From positions 17,693,474-17,757,473 of the forward strand of contig NC_044927.1 in assembly GCF_003576645.1 (NCBI RefSeq): a stretch of 64,000 nt of DNA, written 5' to 3'. Both the position numbers and the translations under genes were made by a program. Position 1 is the stretch's first letter. Every line of letters starts with the position of its first letter. This stretch comes from Ipomoea triloba. Lineage: Eukaryota; Streptophyta; Magnoliopsida; Solanales; Convolvulaceae. The notes beneath the pieces are model-generated. The model was not told the origin of the DNA. It saw only the letters and a list, made by a program, of their open reading frames with translations, and did no database searches. Positions 12,284 through 23,866 of the stretch are shown here, piece by piece.

Positions 12284-12640
12284 AAAACTTGTGTGAGACC
12301 GTCTCACCGTGAGACGGGTCGGGTCAAGATGCAAATGTAACACTTATATGCACAAATATCATACTTATATGTTCAAATGTAATACTAATTAGGAATAAAA
12401 TTTTTCTTATTTATAAGGGTAAATGTAATACTTTGAAGGGAAAATACAATGTTTTTACATTTCGATTTAAAAGTATTACATTTTTCCTAAAATGTATTAT
12501 ATTTGCCCTTATAAGTATGGGGCACTTGTCAACATTACTTATTATGAAAAATATATTACTGCTGCATGTTGCTTTGACCCGACCCGACCCGTCTCACGAA
12601 TAAGGATCCGTGAGACGGTCTCGCTGGAGGGTTGCTCCGT
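12283..12640 (+). mobile_element. MITE with GAGACGGTCTCAC-type terminal repeats, copy 1
   Basis: The left end reads ACTTGTGTGAGACCGTCTCA and the right end contains ATCCGTGAGACGGTCTC. The internal sequence (TGTAACACTTATATG, repeated AATGTAATACT words) is the same as in the copy at 60099-60517. No transposase. Superfamily not resolved from the ends. Confidence 0.75.
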
Positions 12641-13440
12641 TTTTATTTTTTGTTTTTTTTTAAAATTTTTTTTTATTTTTAAATAGTTATTTAATCTAAT
12701 TTAATTTAAATAATATTTCTAATTTCAATACCTTTTTTTTTTTGAAAATTTTAATTTCAATACCTAATCTTTTGTGTAATTAAAATTCTTAGTCAACATT
12801 GTTATTTGTGAGAAAAACTATTGGTAATTTGGGTGGCAGAGAATACTAACTGAACTCATATGATTCTATATATATGTGTCTATTTTGTATATGTATCACA
12901 CAATCTATAAACCATGGATGGTTGGATAGAAGATTTTTTTAGTTACAATGATCAAAATCAAAATAATTTTTTTTAGTGACAATGACCAAAATCAAAGCCA
13001 TTTTTTAGTTACAATGTTAAAGGTGGCATTAACTAATTGATTTTTACTCAGACCTAAATGCTTCTTTTTTCCTTGACTTGTCTTAATTATTCAAGTATAA
13101 GTTGCCAGAACGGCCAAAATGTTAAAGGTGCCATCACACACTTGCTAAACGTGGATACACTTGCTGAACCTCAAACAAGCTTAAGTTCTATGCTGATGGA
13201 AGGATGAGAGATATTGGCCATTAATGCCTCCTAGCTTTGCCATCATAACAATGAGGCTTCTAATCAACAACTCAACAAGATAGTTGAAGCATCGAACATT
13301 GCACCTAGAGTAGACGAACATATTTTTTGTTGCACAAGTAATATGATTTTTTTTAAATTTTTTGAGTTTAAAATTTAATCTTCTTCTTATTATATATAAT
13401 ATTGTATACTTATATATTGTTGTTTTTAATTTTACTGTAG
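12641..13440. other. AT-rich sequence, possibly internal CACTA DNA
   Basis: No ORF with recognisable homology. It ends in a T/A-rich stretch leading to a TTTTACTGTAG acceptor-like site before the exon-like ORF at 13441, so part may be the intron of a CACTA gene. Confidence 0.35.
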
Positions 13441-13607
13441 GAAAAAATTTAGAAGAAGTGCAAAATTTTTTTAAAAAAATCGCACAAGCAGCTTTAGAGG
13501 AACAAGCTGCTGAAATCAAACAAATTTTTGCTCACCTAGCAAGCAATCAAGGGCTTCCAAATGTGTTAAGCAATGCATCCCCATCAATTACCTCAAGTGA
13601 AGAATAA
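13441..13607 (+). pseudogene. C-terminal exon-like ORF of a CACTA element
   Basis: Directly after an acceptor-like CTGTAG, the frame reads NLEEVQNFFKKIAQAALEEQ, then AAEIKQIFAHLASNQGLP, and ends at a stop at 13605. The helical, Gln/Glu-rich tail resembles the C-terminus of the second protein of plant CACTA elements. Its position 0.75 kb before a CACTA terminus fits. No catalytic region is present. Confidence 0.4.
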
Positions 13608-13849
13608 TCAAGGCATTTTATTTTAAAATTTTTTTATTTGGATTCTGTTGTATTTCTTACCACATATATTTGTTAGACAATGAGGTATCTTTTTGTATGT
13701 ATTTTAATTTGAAAAGAGTAACATTTGTTGAATTAATTATTTTATTCTAGATAATAATTAAATTAAAACATTTAAACATTGAATTATACAATATTTTGAA
13801 ATAAATAATTATATATTGTGTACATTTTACTAGTGTTATTTGAAAACAA

Positions 13850-14377
13850 AAAATTGTGACCAAATAATGGTCAATTATAAAAACATCAAGATTGACAAAT
13901 GACAATAGTGACACTATTTGAACTTATTTTAGTGACACAAATTTTGTCACTAATTTTCAGTATTTTAGTGACAAATACGTTGCAACTATTTTTAAAGATA
14001 TTAGTGACGAAGAACAATTCTCACAAATAAGTTCAACTATTGTGACTAAAGTGTTGTCACAATAAAATAATTAATTGCAACGATATTAGTTGTCACTAGA
14101 TCAATTTTTTGTAAGAACATATTTGGTCACAAATTGTACATTTATTGTGACCATTATTGGTATCACTCGAATACACTTTTAGTGTATGCAAACATTGTCA
14201 CAAAAGTTTGAGTAATTGTGACAACTTTTCAAAAATCGTCACTATTGTAATAGTGACGGAGGATATAGTGACGACAGGTGACGACTTTAAAAATTGGTCA
14301 CTAATTTCAATAGTGACCAAAATTGGTAGTTTTAGTAACAACTTCTGTTATCACTAAATGTGAAATTTCTTGTAGTG
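13850..14377 (+). mobile_element. CACTA element 3' end with subterminal repeats
   Basis: The right end reads TTTCTTGTAGTG; its reverse complement CACTACAAGAAATTTCACAT is a classic CACTA terminus. The preceding 500 bp hold many copies of TTAGTGAC / GTCACTAA in both orientations, the subterminal transposase-binding type of repeat. The left terminus was not found in this window. Confidence 0.8.
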
Positions 14378-15132
14378 CAATGACATTATGAGGTATTTTA
14401 AGTTATTATTTGTATGAAATATATTTTATCATATATTTACAAAATTATTATACTATCACAATTAGAAATATAAATAAATAAATAATAAATAATAAATATT
14501 TTAAATAGAAAACATAATGTTTGACCAACTTTAATGAAGGTGGTGTAAATAGCAAATTCTATTTACACCACCTATAAAGCTATCAAACATACTAAATGGT
14601 GGTGTAAATAGAATTTTGGGTAGTACAAATAGAATTACCCTAATTAAAACGATGTCCATATTAATTAGTCTTAGAATTTTTTTTTAAAAAAAAATACTAA
14701 AATCAAAATAATATGAACCATTCATTTCAACAAACAATTACACCAACGTTTTTAATCCCCGTTAAGGTCCTAACTCTATTAGCTCTTATTAGGTTTATTA
14801 TTAATTTTTCACACGCATTGCGCGAATGAGATAATGTCCAATGTTTAATTTTAAATAAGTATTTTAAAGTATATCAATGCAAGATTAAATAAGAGATGTT
14901 TATGCATATGTAATTGAATGTTGAATTTGTTTATTTAAATCGGTAATTCAAAGTTTATGAATGCAAGTTAATATATGAGAGATTGATTATAATTGTCACT
15001 AAAAGTGGTAATCGAGAATTGGGTTGCCATCACACGACATGCTCTTATTTGAAGTGTTGGGTATTTTAGTTTTAATTTTCACATAAAGTAAATATCAATT
15101 TCATTTATATTATTTAGAATATTCTATCAGGT
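14378..15132. other. AT-rich intergenic DNA with a small inverted repeat
   Basis: At 14533-14640 the words GGTGGTGTAAATAG and CTATTTACACCACC alternate as short inverted repeats. A related version occurs at 11979-12120 (CTATTTACACCGCC). These may be remnants of a short MITE family. Nothing else is seen. Confidence 0.45.
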
Positions 15133-15760
15133 TGATGGTGACTAATGGAGGATAGGCTAAGGCTAGGTACCAAGAGCTCGGAGTAGGAAGAAGGGACGAC
15201 CAATACAAAGGGAGAGGGAGGGAAGGCTCGAAGGAAGATATGATGACACGGCGAAGGTCGGTCGATGATCAGTCGGTTGGTCGAGGAGTCATTGAGAAGG
15301 TGACAAGGCAGCTGAAAATCTTAGACTGAGAGTAATTGGACATGACTATTGAAACAATTAATTACCATGGGGGAAAGGTCGGACCAAGAAAGTAAGAAGA
15401 AGATGAAATCGGGCCAGACCGACCTAGAAGGGGCCGAGGCAGGTAAGGCAGTGCAAGACAGGCGGATATGGAAGTTTCCTAAAGGGTTTGCCGGTAGAAG
15501 AGGAGAGATGCGGAAGGAAGGTCGAGAAAGATTAGGAAATAATTCCTAAAAGTAGTTTAGTTCCTAAGGGAGAAATCTCTCTTAGCTTGTATAAATAGGG
15601 TTTCTAGGCCTCGAGAGAGGCATAAGCAATTTATTGTACTCAAAGGCAATTCGCAATACAAAGAGGGCTGAAAAGTTACCCTAGTTTTCCTATTGTGTTA
15701 GTCAATTTTCCGGTGGTGTTGGACTACCATTCGACCATTCCGTGGGAGATAAAACCAACA
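15133..15760 (+). mobile_element. Gypsy 5' LTR (about 628 bp)
   Basis: The end AAAACCAACA is followed at once by a gypsy PBS (TTGGCGCCGTCCGTGGGGAT, 15761-15780). A TATA box TATAAATA lies at 15590-15597 in GTATAAATAGGGTTTC. The start at TGATGGTGAC (15133) is inferred from TG and a change in composition. Confidence 0.65.
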
Positions 15761-15780
15761 TTGGCGCCGTCCGTGGGGAT
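15761..15780 (+). other. Primer-binding site of the 15-kb gypsy element
   Basis: TTGGCGCCGTCCGTGGGGAT immediately after the LTR end, the same PBS type as at 2434-2453 and unlike the GTTGCCGGGGA type of elements 1-5. Confidence 0.85.
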
Positions 15781-15836
15781 CGATCAAAAGGTCGTGTAGT
15801 CTCTAGCTGATTGAGAAAGTAGAATGTACGTAGCAA

Positions 15837-16464
15837 TGGTGACTACCAGGAGTCTTCAAGGTTAGGGACAAGGAAGGACACGAGTTTAGGTGCAAGTGAA
15901 CGGTACTACTGGATAGATTGTATCTCAGGGAAGTGACCTGCAAGAGCAGTTATCCGGACTCCGTAATGACGATCTGCGAAAGCAACTCAATCACTCTCGT
16001 GCTTAGAGCGACCAAGTGTGGGTGGATGGCCCACCTGCTAATGGGGTTCAAGTCGGAGAGGCGCCTCTGCCTCCTTCGCTGGTCGCTCTGGATCAACCCG
16101 AATAGTCGGGGATTTTGGGAGCGCTTACTCGATTAGCAGACATTTACAAGCGAGAAGTGCGCCTTTGCGAGAGAGATAGGCCTCCGGTGGTCTAGCCAGC
16201 AAGGTCTGTCCGACTGGTAGCGTAAGAAAGGTCGATCGTTTCGCGCCGATCTCAGTTAGGGTCAAGACAACCGCGTCAGTCCGTCTTTGACAGATTGGCG
16301 AACCAGGATGTGCCGGGTGATGAGAATCTGAGGGAGGTCGCTCCTAATGAGCCTAGAAGTAAGTGGGAACGATAGTAGATGAGGTTCAGAGGCAAGTTGA
16401 GGAACACCCCGTCCGTGAAAGTAGTGGGGAGTCACCAGCTGGCCGAGGTCGAAGGCCACATGAC
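15837..16464 (+). pseudogene. Gypsy gag N-terminal remnant
   Basis: An ATG at 15837 (MVTTRSLQG) starts a frame broken by repeated stops. In shifted frames GLRNDDLRKQLNHSR and ADIYKREVRLCERDRPP resemble the N-terminal helical region of plant gypsy gag. It is cut at 16465 by another LTR. No core domain remains. Confidence 0.45.
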
Positions 16465-17395
16465 TGTGACACCCCAACTTTTTCACGCTGAGATAGGCAT
16501 AAACTTAACCTAAAAGCTGGCAATCTCAGGACTAACATCATAAAACAAATCCATAACTAAGGCACAGGCTAAAATCCATAAAACAAATCCAAAAGTAAAG
16601 ACAATTGTAATAGTCAATACAGAATCCATAACTAAGGCACACAGGCCCAAATGTCTAAAACAACCACTAGTCTAAGCATATCACATAGGAGATCTATCTC
16701 TATCGCGCTCTCTGCTTAGATTACTCCATACCTGGAAAACAGTTTAGGAAAACGTTAGCAAAAGAATGCTAAGCAATCAACCATTCACACTCGTGAGAAA
16801 ATACATAGTATAGTATGGTTTGTATATAGGTTTACACACACGTATAGAATATACGCACCAACGAACTATTCTTTATTTAAATCAAAAGACTCAACAACAA
16901 CAAGCTGAATAAATCACAAACAAAAGACTTTTCCAAATGAAACCAATATCCAATACGAATGCAAACGACAACAAGTCTATATCAAGATACTAACTGAATC
17001 ACAAGTTCAACCGAATGTCCACAGAGAAGCCAATCAGACCACAATACCAAGGATAAGAACCAAACCACAACCTCCAAACCCCAATACCATCCCTCATACC
17101 AACCACCAACCCAAAGTTAGGACACAGAGGCATAAAGCCCAACCACAGAGGCATATGATGCCCATTACCACAGAGGCGCAAAGCCCACAGTTAGTTCACC
17201 CTCAACAAGCCAAGAGATACTCAAAATATTTAAAGTCTTCGCATACCAAACTCAGATTCACTCCCCAAAGAATTACTCCACCAACAAATCTCAACTTAGG
17301 AAATGAACACAGGATATGCTCAGACAATAGCCAAGGAATAAACCAACAATACTAACTCTATGAATCAAGATAATGAACCAAAAGACATGAATAAA
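16465..17395 (+). mobile_element. Truncated LTR, TGTGACACCCC family, copy 1
   Basis: Starts TGTGACACCCCAACTTTTTC, and the same first 80 bp recur at 54367. Starts of the TGTRACACCCC type are typical of chromovirus (Tekay/Del-like) LTRs. It contains a short internal repeat of CACAGAGGCATAAAGCCCA at 17122-17185. It is interrupted at 17396 by the 5' LTR of element 2; the continuation has not been found. Confidence 0.65.
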
Positions 17396-17402
17396 TGATA
17401 AG

Positions 17403-18726
17403 TGATATGACCTCATTTGTGCATATTTTTCTAAGGGTTTAAGATCAACTTTGGAGCTTAAATGTATTAAATTATCGCCTCCACTTCATGTTTCCTTGCT
17501 TTCTAGTGTAGACATGATTTATTATTAAATTTGGTGTTTTTAAGGCATTTGTTAGTATTTTGAATCCATTTTCGATCAAACGCAAAGCAAAGGGACGATG
17601 GAAGGCATGATTGGAGTCAAAACAAATGAAGAATGCTGATTTTAGAGTTGGACGCGTCCGGAATCCCGCCCGTCGTGACAAAATACTTCAGTGCGTGAAG
17701 ACTTGAGCTAAGAGCCGTAGCATTTTCTGGAAATTATCGAAGGCTCGACCCGTCGAGCTCCATTCTCGATGCGTCGAGAATCCTGTGACAGTCCAGAACT
17801 CTGCTGCGCGAAATTGCCTATTTTGCCCCTATTTCTGCTCCCACTATATAAAGCTCATTTTCTAAGAACCCTAAGCTAAGCTTCGTTTTTAGGAGGCAAA
17901 AAGGAGTGAGTGAAAGGGGTTGTCTCTTCAATAGAGTGAAGGAGGGATCCACCACTTTGGAGAAGAAGATTGTCATCTCAAGGAGCTATCAAGGCTTTGG
18001 GAGGAAGAAGGAAAGCTTGGAAAGCTATATTCGGGAGAATTTCCTTTCCTTTCCTTTACTTTCTTAGTCTTTGTAGACTCTTTATTACTTGAGCTTTAAA
18101 TTCAATCCTAGCCATGATTGGCTAAAGTAATTTTGGGATTTTTGGGTGAAAGTTGTTTATGAACCTATTGTGCCTTGTTCTTAATGTTTTAATGTTATGT
18201 TTTACATTTGGGTTTTATACTTATGATGCAATTGTGATTTCTATTGTGATGCTTGTGATTAAAGGCCTCAATTACTTGTATCTTGCTATAGTTGTGTCTT
18301 AATGGGAGTTAGGGCATATATTAGAGCACTCACTTTTGCACTTGATTTGTTAAGGGGTTTCGTTTAGATTGCTTGTTCTTGATTAGTTCTTTATTGTGGG
18401 TTTGAATTATGGGAGTAATTCCTTCCCTTTTGTGAATGCAATCATCCACATTTGTTAGAACCCAAATTACATATCTCACCTTAGTATGGCACTAGGTTAG
18501 TAAACACTTGAACCCTAAAATCCCAACTCTCTCTATATTGTTTTCATCAACTAGATTTCTTTATTCTTGTTTATTACTATATTTGCGATCGTTCAAACAC
18601 CATTTTCGTTAGGATTAGCTTCATAAGAATATTTTAGTAACTAGTGTTCGGTACGCCCCGCTTCCATGTGGATCGATACCCTGGAATACTCCGGGTATTT
18701 GTTTGTGTTAAAATATGCTACAATCA
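17403..18726 (+). mobile_element. Element 1 5' LTR
   Basis: 1,324 bp, TG...CA. The palindromes GGACGCGTCC (17650), GCTCGACCCGTCGAGC (17743) and TCTCGATGCGTCGAGA (17764) lie 70-200 bp upstream of the TATA box TATATAAAG (17845). Near the end is a hairpin around GATACCCTGGAATACTCCGG (about 18668-18702). Confidence 0.95.
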
Positions 18727-18729
18727 AAT

Positions 18730-18747
18730 TGGCGCCGTTGCCGGGGA
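18730..18747 (+). other. Element 1 primer-binding site (tRNA-Asp type)
   Basis: TGGCGCCGTTGCCGGGGA, three bases after the LTR. It is complementary to the 3' end expected of plant aspartate tRNA (CCCCGGCAACGGCGCCA). Confidence 0.9.
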
Positions 18748-18879
18748 ACTGGCGTTTAAGTATTGACATTAGTGAAAGTTTTATTCTAGGAGTCTAATCC
18801 ATTATTTTTCTTTATTTTTACTTACCCATAACAAATTTACTTTGTTTAGTTGTGATCTTGTGTTTTAGGTACTTGTTGC

Positions 18880-20584
18880 ATGCAAACACGGTCATTGGGG
18901 AAAAAAGGATTATTACCTTTGGACCTTGAAATTGAAAAGAGAGCAAAGTACCTTAGAAAGCAACGAAAGATGGCACAAGCTCAAGGAAATATCAATGTAA
19001 ATCTTAATGGAGATGGAAATGTAAATGGCAATGGAAATGGAAACGGTGAGGGAAATGGTGTAAATCAACCCCCACCGGTGAGGAGAGCTATGTCCGATTA
19101 TATTGCACCCGACTTGGAAGAACGTGATAGTATCAACATTCCGGGTGTTGAGGCCAACAATTTTGAAATCAAACCGGCGATAATACAAATGGTTGCATCA
19201 GATCAATTCGGAGGATCACCCATGGAAGATCCAAATGCTCATATTACAAAATTTCTCCGGATTTGTAGCACTTTTAAGATGAACGGAGTACCTACTGAAG
19301 CAATCAAACTCCGACTCTTTCCATTTTCGGTGAGGGATAAAGCTCACGGGTGGCTCATTTCCTTTCCCGCAAATTATTTTGATAGTTGGGACCAACTTCA
19401 TAGGGAATTCTTGAAGAAGTTCTACCCAATCTCAAAGACTCAAAGGATGAGAAGAGCAATCCAAAACTTCAAGCAATTGCTGAATGAGTCCTTAGCCGAG
19501 TCTTGGGAAAGATTTAAAGATTTAAGAAGACAATGTCCACACCATGGTATGCAAAGTTGGGATCTAATGATGGCTTTCTATGAGGGATTGTTTGACACTT
19601 CAAGGACTTTGGTGGATGCATCTTCGGGAGGTTCATTCACGGTTTTGGAACTTACTCAAGCCGAGGAATTATTAGAAAAAATTGCAATGAATGGTTCTAC
19701 TTGGTACTCCGATAGATCTTCACAAAGGTTGGGAGGAGGTATTCATGAAGTGGAGCAAATACCCGCTTTATCGGCTAAAGTGGATAATGTTGCAACAATG
19801 GTGCAAAAGCTAGCTCAAATCACTCTTCAAAATCAAAATGTGAGCTATGTTTCTAGTCCTTCTACTCCCACAAGACAAGTGTTGATTTGTGATCTTTGCG
19901 GTGGAGGGCACAATTTGGGTGAATGCTTTAATGATGACACGAGCTCTCAATCTTCCATGGAGCATGTTGATTTGGTAGGGTATGGTAGGCAACAACAATC
20001 ATTTCAACCGCAAGGGGCCTACAATCCTAATGCATCAAGAAACCATCCCGGTTTCTCATGGAGTAACCCAAATTGGGCGGCAAACCCCCAAAATTTTGGC
20101 AATAGAGGATCTCCACCTCCGGGATCCAAGGTCAACAAAATTTTAGAGGGAGTCCTACACAACAATTTAGGCCAACTCAAGGATTTCAACCCCAAGCTCC
20201 GACTATTCAACCAAGGCCACCACTACCTACTTTGGAAGCTCCACCTCCACCAAATTGGGAAGCTATGATGGAAATGATGGTGAAATCTCAATTGCAAAGT
20301 GATGAAAGATTTAGATAAGTGACGGAGAGGTTGGACCAATTGAGTGCTCATAACAAAATGCTAGAGAACCAAATAGCAAATCAAGCCTCAACTTCTAGCA
20401 CCAAAGTAACGGGGAAGTTGCCCGCTTGTCCTGAGAATCCAAGAGAGCATGTCAATGCCATTGTAACAAGAAGTGGCAAGAAACTTGAAGAACCACCTCT
20501 TCCGGTTGACAGACCAAGGCCGAGTAAAATCATTGATATTGAGATTGAAGAGAGACTTGAGGAAGAAGAGGCTAACCATCCCGT
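18880..20584 (+). pseudogene. Element 1 gag
   Basis: Starts MQTRSLGKKGLLPL at 18880 after an acceptor-like TTTTAG. An Asn/Gly-rich stretch is followed by the gag core: FGGSPMEDPNAHITKFLRIC, then RLFPFSVRDKAHGWLISF and WDQLHREFLKKFYPISKTQR, then ESWERFKDLRRQCPHHGM. A zinc knuckle CDLCGGGHNLGEC follows. The first frame is lost near 20125 by a one-base change; the protein continues in another frame (FRPTQGFQPQAPTIQ, NWEAMMEMMVKSQLQSDERF) through a stop at 20317 into VTERLDQLSAHNKMLENQIA. Capsid and nucleocapsid of an Athila/Tat-like lineage; inactive as written. Confidence 0.93.
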
Positions 20585-21460
20585 TTGAATGCGAGCCCTC
20601 AAAGTCATGAAAAAGATGAAAAAGAGAAACCCGAGAGAAAGTATGTGCCACCACTTCCATTCCCTCAAAAATTCCAAAGGCAAACCAAAGATAGTAGATG
20701 GACAAAATTCTTGGATATTGTGGAAAATTTGAAAGTCTCTATCCCGTTGCTCGATTTGCTCACCCAAACACCTTCTTATGGGAAGTTTTTAAGAGAGATT
20801 CTATCCAAAAAGAGAAAGTTTGGTGATCAAGAAATGATTGCGATGACACAAGAGTACCGAGCCTTAGCACGTGAAGAAGGAAAGTTTCCTACCAAGCATA
20901 GAGACCCGGGAAGATTCACAATTCCATGTGTTGTTGGTGGCTCCACAATCAATAGATCACTTTGTGATTTAGGAGCAAGTGTTAATATAATGCCTTTATC
21001 TCTTTGCAAGAAGCTCAATTTGGGAGAGCCACAACCGGTCCAATTCACACTCCAATTTGCCGACCGGTCAACCAAAAGTCCTATTGGAATTCTTGAGGAT
21101 GTTCCCATTCGTGTTGACAAGTATTTTGTGCCTTGTGACTTCGTGGTAATGGATATTCGAGAAGACCCATACACTCCAATCATTTCTAGGAGACCTTTCT
21201 TGGCCACAACGGGAGCAATAATTGATGCATGGAAAGGATCAATGATCTTTGATTTTGGAGAAGAGAAAGTGGCATTCAATGTTCTTGAAGATCCTAATTC
21301 TCGTGTTATTGAAAGGTGTTATAAGGCCGATGTGATGGGTAGCAAGACTCGTGATGGAGATGCTAATTTTGCACATATGGAGAAAGTCGAAAAAGGATGT
21401 CTTTTGGGACACAAAGCTTGTGTTGGAACTTCAATGAGGCTAGTTATGGCGGTAGCCTAA
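20585..21460 (+). pseudogene. Element 1 retropepsin-like protease region
   Basis: In frame from 20585, after another one-base shift from gag. KYVPPLPFPQKFQRQTKDSR is the conserved gag-pro linker. The aspartic protease follows: INRSLCDLGASVNIMPLSLC with the D-L-G-A catalytic triad, then LQFADRSTKSPIGILEDVPI, then FVVMDIREDPYTPIISRRPF and LATTGAIIDA. SRRPF replaces the usual LGRPF, which may weaken the fold. The ORF ends at 21460 without entering a reverse transcriptase, so loss or absence of pol is a property of this element. Confidence 0.9.
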
Positions 21461-21496
21461 AGGATCAACCCGGATGAATTATGAACAAGGGGTCGA

Positions 21497-21540
21497 GCTC
21501 ATGACCTTAAACGAGCGCTTCTTGGGAGGCAACCCAAGCC
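21497..21540 (+). promoter_or_regulatory. Conserved TTGGGAGGCAACCCAA hairpin box
   Basis: ACCTTAAACGAGCGCTTC leads into CTTGGGAGGCAACCCAAG (21521-21538), a 6-bp stem. Near-identical boxes follow gag-pro in element 2 (35805) and the unknown ORF in element 4 (47755). Confidence 0.8.
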
Positions 21541-21794
21541 TTTTAATTTCTTGCATTTTAATTTTTGTTAGATTATTTTGCATAATAGAAATTGAATATG
21601 AATTAGGGCGTTACTTGCTTTAATTTGAAATTACATGATGCTAAACAAATTTTTTTTGAAAATTTTTGAGCCTAAGTTATTGTGCTAACATGATTTTGGA
21701 GTGGAATTTTTGCTTATTGAGTGTTGTTTTCGTATTGGGAGTTAGTTTCATGTTTTACAGTTAAAAACATTGTGAAAAATGCATTCTGATTTGT

Positions 21795-21961
21795 TTCGAC
21801 GCGTCGAGAGTTAGCCTCGATGCGTCGAATGTTTGCCGTAACATTTCTAAAAAATTCTGATGTTCTCGACGCGTCGAGAACCATTCTCGACACGTCGAGA
21901 TGTTGCCGTATGATTTTTACGAAAATATGAGAGGGCTCGACGCCTTTCTCAACGCGTTGAG
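21795..21961 (+). promoter_or_regulatory. Element 1 internal palindrome module
   Basis: Five near-palindromes: TTCGACGCGTCGAGA, CCTCGATGCGTCGAA, TCTCGACGCGTCGAGA (21864), TCTCGACACGTCGAGA (21885) and CTCAACGCGTTGAG (21948). They are separated by TTGCCGTAACATTT and TTGCCGTATGATTT, the linker also found in U3 (GCCGTAGCATTTTC). It repeats the U3 architecture upstream of ORF2. Function is inferred. Confidence 0.75.
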
Positions 21962-22127
21962 ACCCCGTGGTCAACTGTTGACCGAGTTTTTAAATCAAAT
22001 TTTCCCCAAAATTTTTCATTTTGTCTTCTTCGAACAACAGCTCCTTCTCGCTATTCCTCTCGTTTTCTTCATCTTTTACCTTCAAATCACACTTATATTC
22101 ACTCCAAACTCATTCTAAGGCATCAAG

Positions 22128-22656
22128 GTAACATCCTTATCCATTTTCTCCATCAATTTCCTTTATTTTTGTTCTTAATTTCATAGTTTTTGGGCATGAA
22201 ACCTAACCCACGAAGTTTCGCCTAATTTTCAAATTTTGTGGATTACAATGCTTTGGGTTAGTGTTTCTTTGTTTAATTTTGCTATAAGTGTTGTGTTTAC
22301 ATGTTAATATTACTTTACACTTGAATTTTGAATGATGAACATTGATTATTCTCTTTATTTGTTCATGAACTTCCATGCTAAATGCCCATAGTTTTCTTTC
22401 ATTATTAGTGTTGATTTAAATTGCATTTGCTTTTGGTGTATTGTCTTGTTGGTGGTATCACTTGTTAAACAAAAATGGGATGGATTGTCATGCTAATTGA
22501 TTCAAATTCTCATGCTTTAAATTGTGCATATAAGGTGTTTGATAAAATGCTTAAGTGAGAATCTTTGAAGCTTTTGAGTTATTTACTTGCAATTTGCTTT
22601 TCAATCCATAATTCTTTGAATTTTTGCAAGTAATGTGTTTTGGTTTTGGTGTGTAG
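22128..22656 (+). other. Probable intron before ORF2 of element 1
   Basis: ATCAAG|GTAACA at the left and TTGGTGTGTAG|TTGC at the right give a GT-AG intron of 529 nt, U-rich inside. The ORF2 ATG lies nine bases after the acceptor. Elements 2 and 4 have an equivalent AAG|GTA site after their internal modules. Confidence 0.5.
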
Positions 22657-22665
22657 TTGCTAAAA

Positions 22666-23866
22666 ATGGCCCCAAAAACTAGAAATCTCAAGAGGAATAG
22701 GGGTGAATCATCCCGACAACCTCAAGAACAACCTCGTGCCGCACAGTATGAAACTTTCAACACCCGTGGGGCTCGAGACAGATACGAAACATGTATTTCT
22801 AAGCGGCCAATCAAACCGGAAAGGGGAATAGAAATTGTGGCACCCGACGCTTGGAATTGGGGGACTAGCTTTTTGGCTCAACCGGGCGATGCTTTTTGAC
22901 TCCATAGTTCGTGAATTCTACGCAAATGCCAAAGATGGAGTGGAGACACATCAATGCATTGTTAGGGGTGTAGTAGTAGATTTTTCTCCTACGGCTATCA
23001 ACGCTTACTATGGTACAACCAACCACGGAGGATATGATTACTACCATAGGGACTTGAGGCCGGGAAGAATAACACAAGCAGATTTGGATAACATTGCACA
23101 CTCCTTTCATCAAGACGCTAGGTGGAATATAAGGAATGGAGTTACGGCCCACATGGATTATAGATTCTTTTTCCCACTGGATAGGGCCATCATTGACTTC
23201 ATTCGGGCAAAGCTCATCCCCAATTCACATAGGGGAAATGTGAAAAGAGATTTGGTTTTCTTAACCTACTGTATTAAAGAGCAAAGAACCATTGATATAG
23301 GGAGGCTTATTTCTCAAAGTATTTGTGAAATTGCTCAAACCGAGGCAAAGTCACGTTGCTTTCTTGGACACCCCTCCCTCATCACAGAGCTTTGCAGACT
23401 CGCCGGAGTACCAATAATGGAAAATCAAGAAGTCCGGCTACCACCACAACTATATCTCTCCCAGCACCACATTCAGACCAGGTATGGCCAAGTTCCAGTT
23501 CCTGACCCAGAAGATGCAGAAAATGAGGACCAAGCTCATGATGAAGCAATGGAGGATCCTGCACCTGCCGCACACGCACCGGATCAGTTCCCTCCTCCGT
23601 ACAACATGGAGCAATTCTTTGCCAGACAGAAGGAGTTTATGAGGCGGCAGGAGGACTTTATGACGAGACACGAGGGTTATATGAGGAGGAGCGATGACAT
23701 CAATTGGTTTGTTGGTACGTCTGCGCATCAACATAATCTAGCAGCTCAAGGCTTTACCCCTCAGTTCCCACCACCACCTCCATGGCTTCAGGATCCCCAG
23801 TTCATCCTTGCGTATTACACTTCTCAGTTCCCACCGCCACCACCACCTGAAGGCGATCATCAATAG
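22666..23866 (+). pseudogene. Element 1 ORF2: putative plant transposon protein domain
   Basis: Starts MAPKTRNLKRNRGESSRQPQ with a basic N-terminus. A one-base shift near 22870 moves the frame; the second part runs to 23866. LFDSIVREFYANAKDG and VRGVVVDFSPTAINAYYG are the hallmarks of the putative plant transposon protein family (Pfam PF20167-like). The C-terminus has an acidic linker, a helical stretch MEQFFARQKEFMRRQEDFMT and a proline-rich tail (QFPPPPP). The biochemical role of this family is unknown to me. It replaces pol between gag-pro and the 3' LTR. A related domain is at 39265-40218. Confidence 0.75.

Noticed and set aside
13181..13519. 112-codon minus ORF opposite the CACTA exon.
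   Set aside because: Reverse-strand shadow of the plus-strand helical ORF and its intron.
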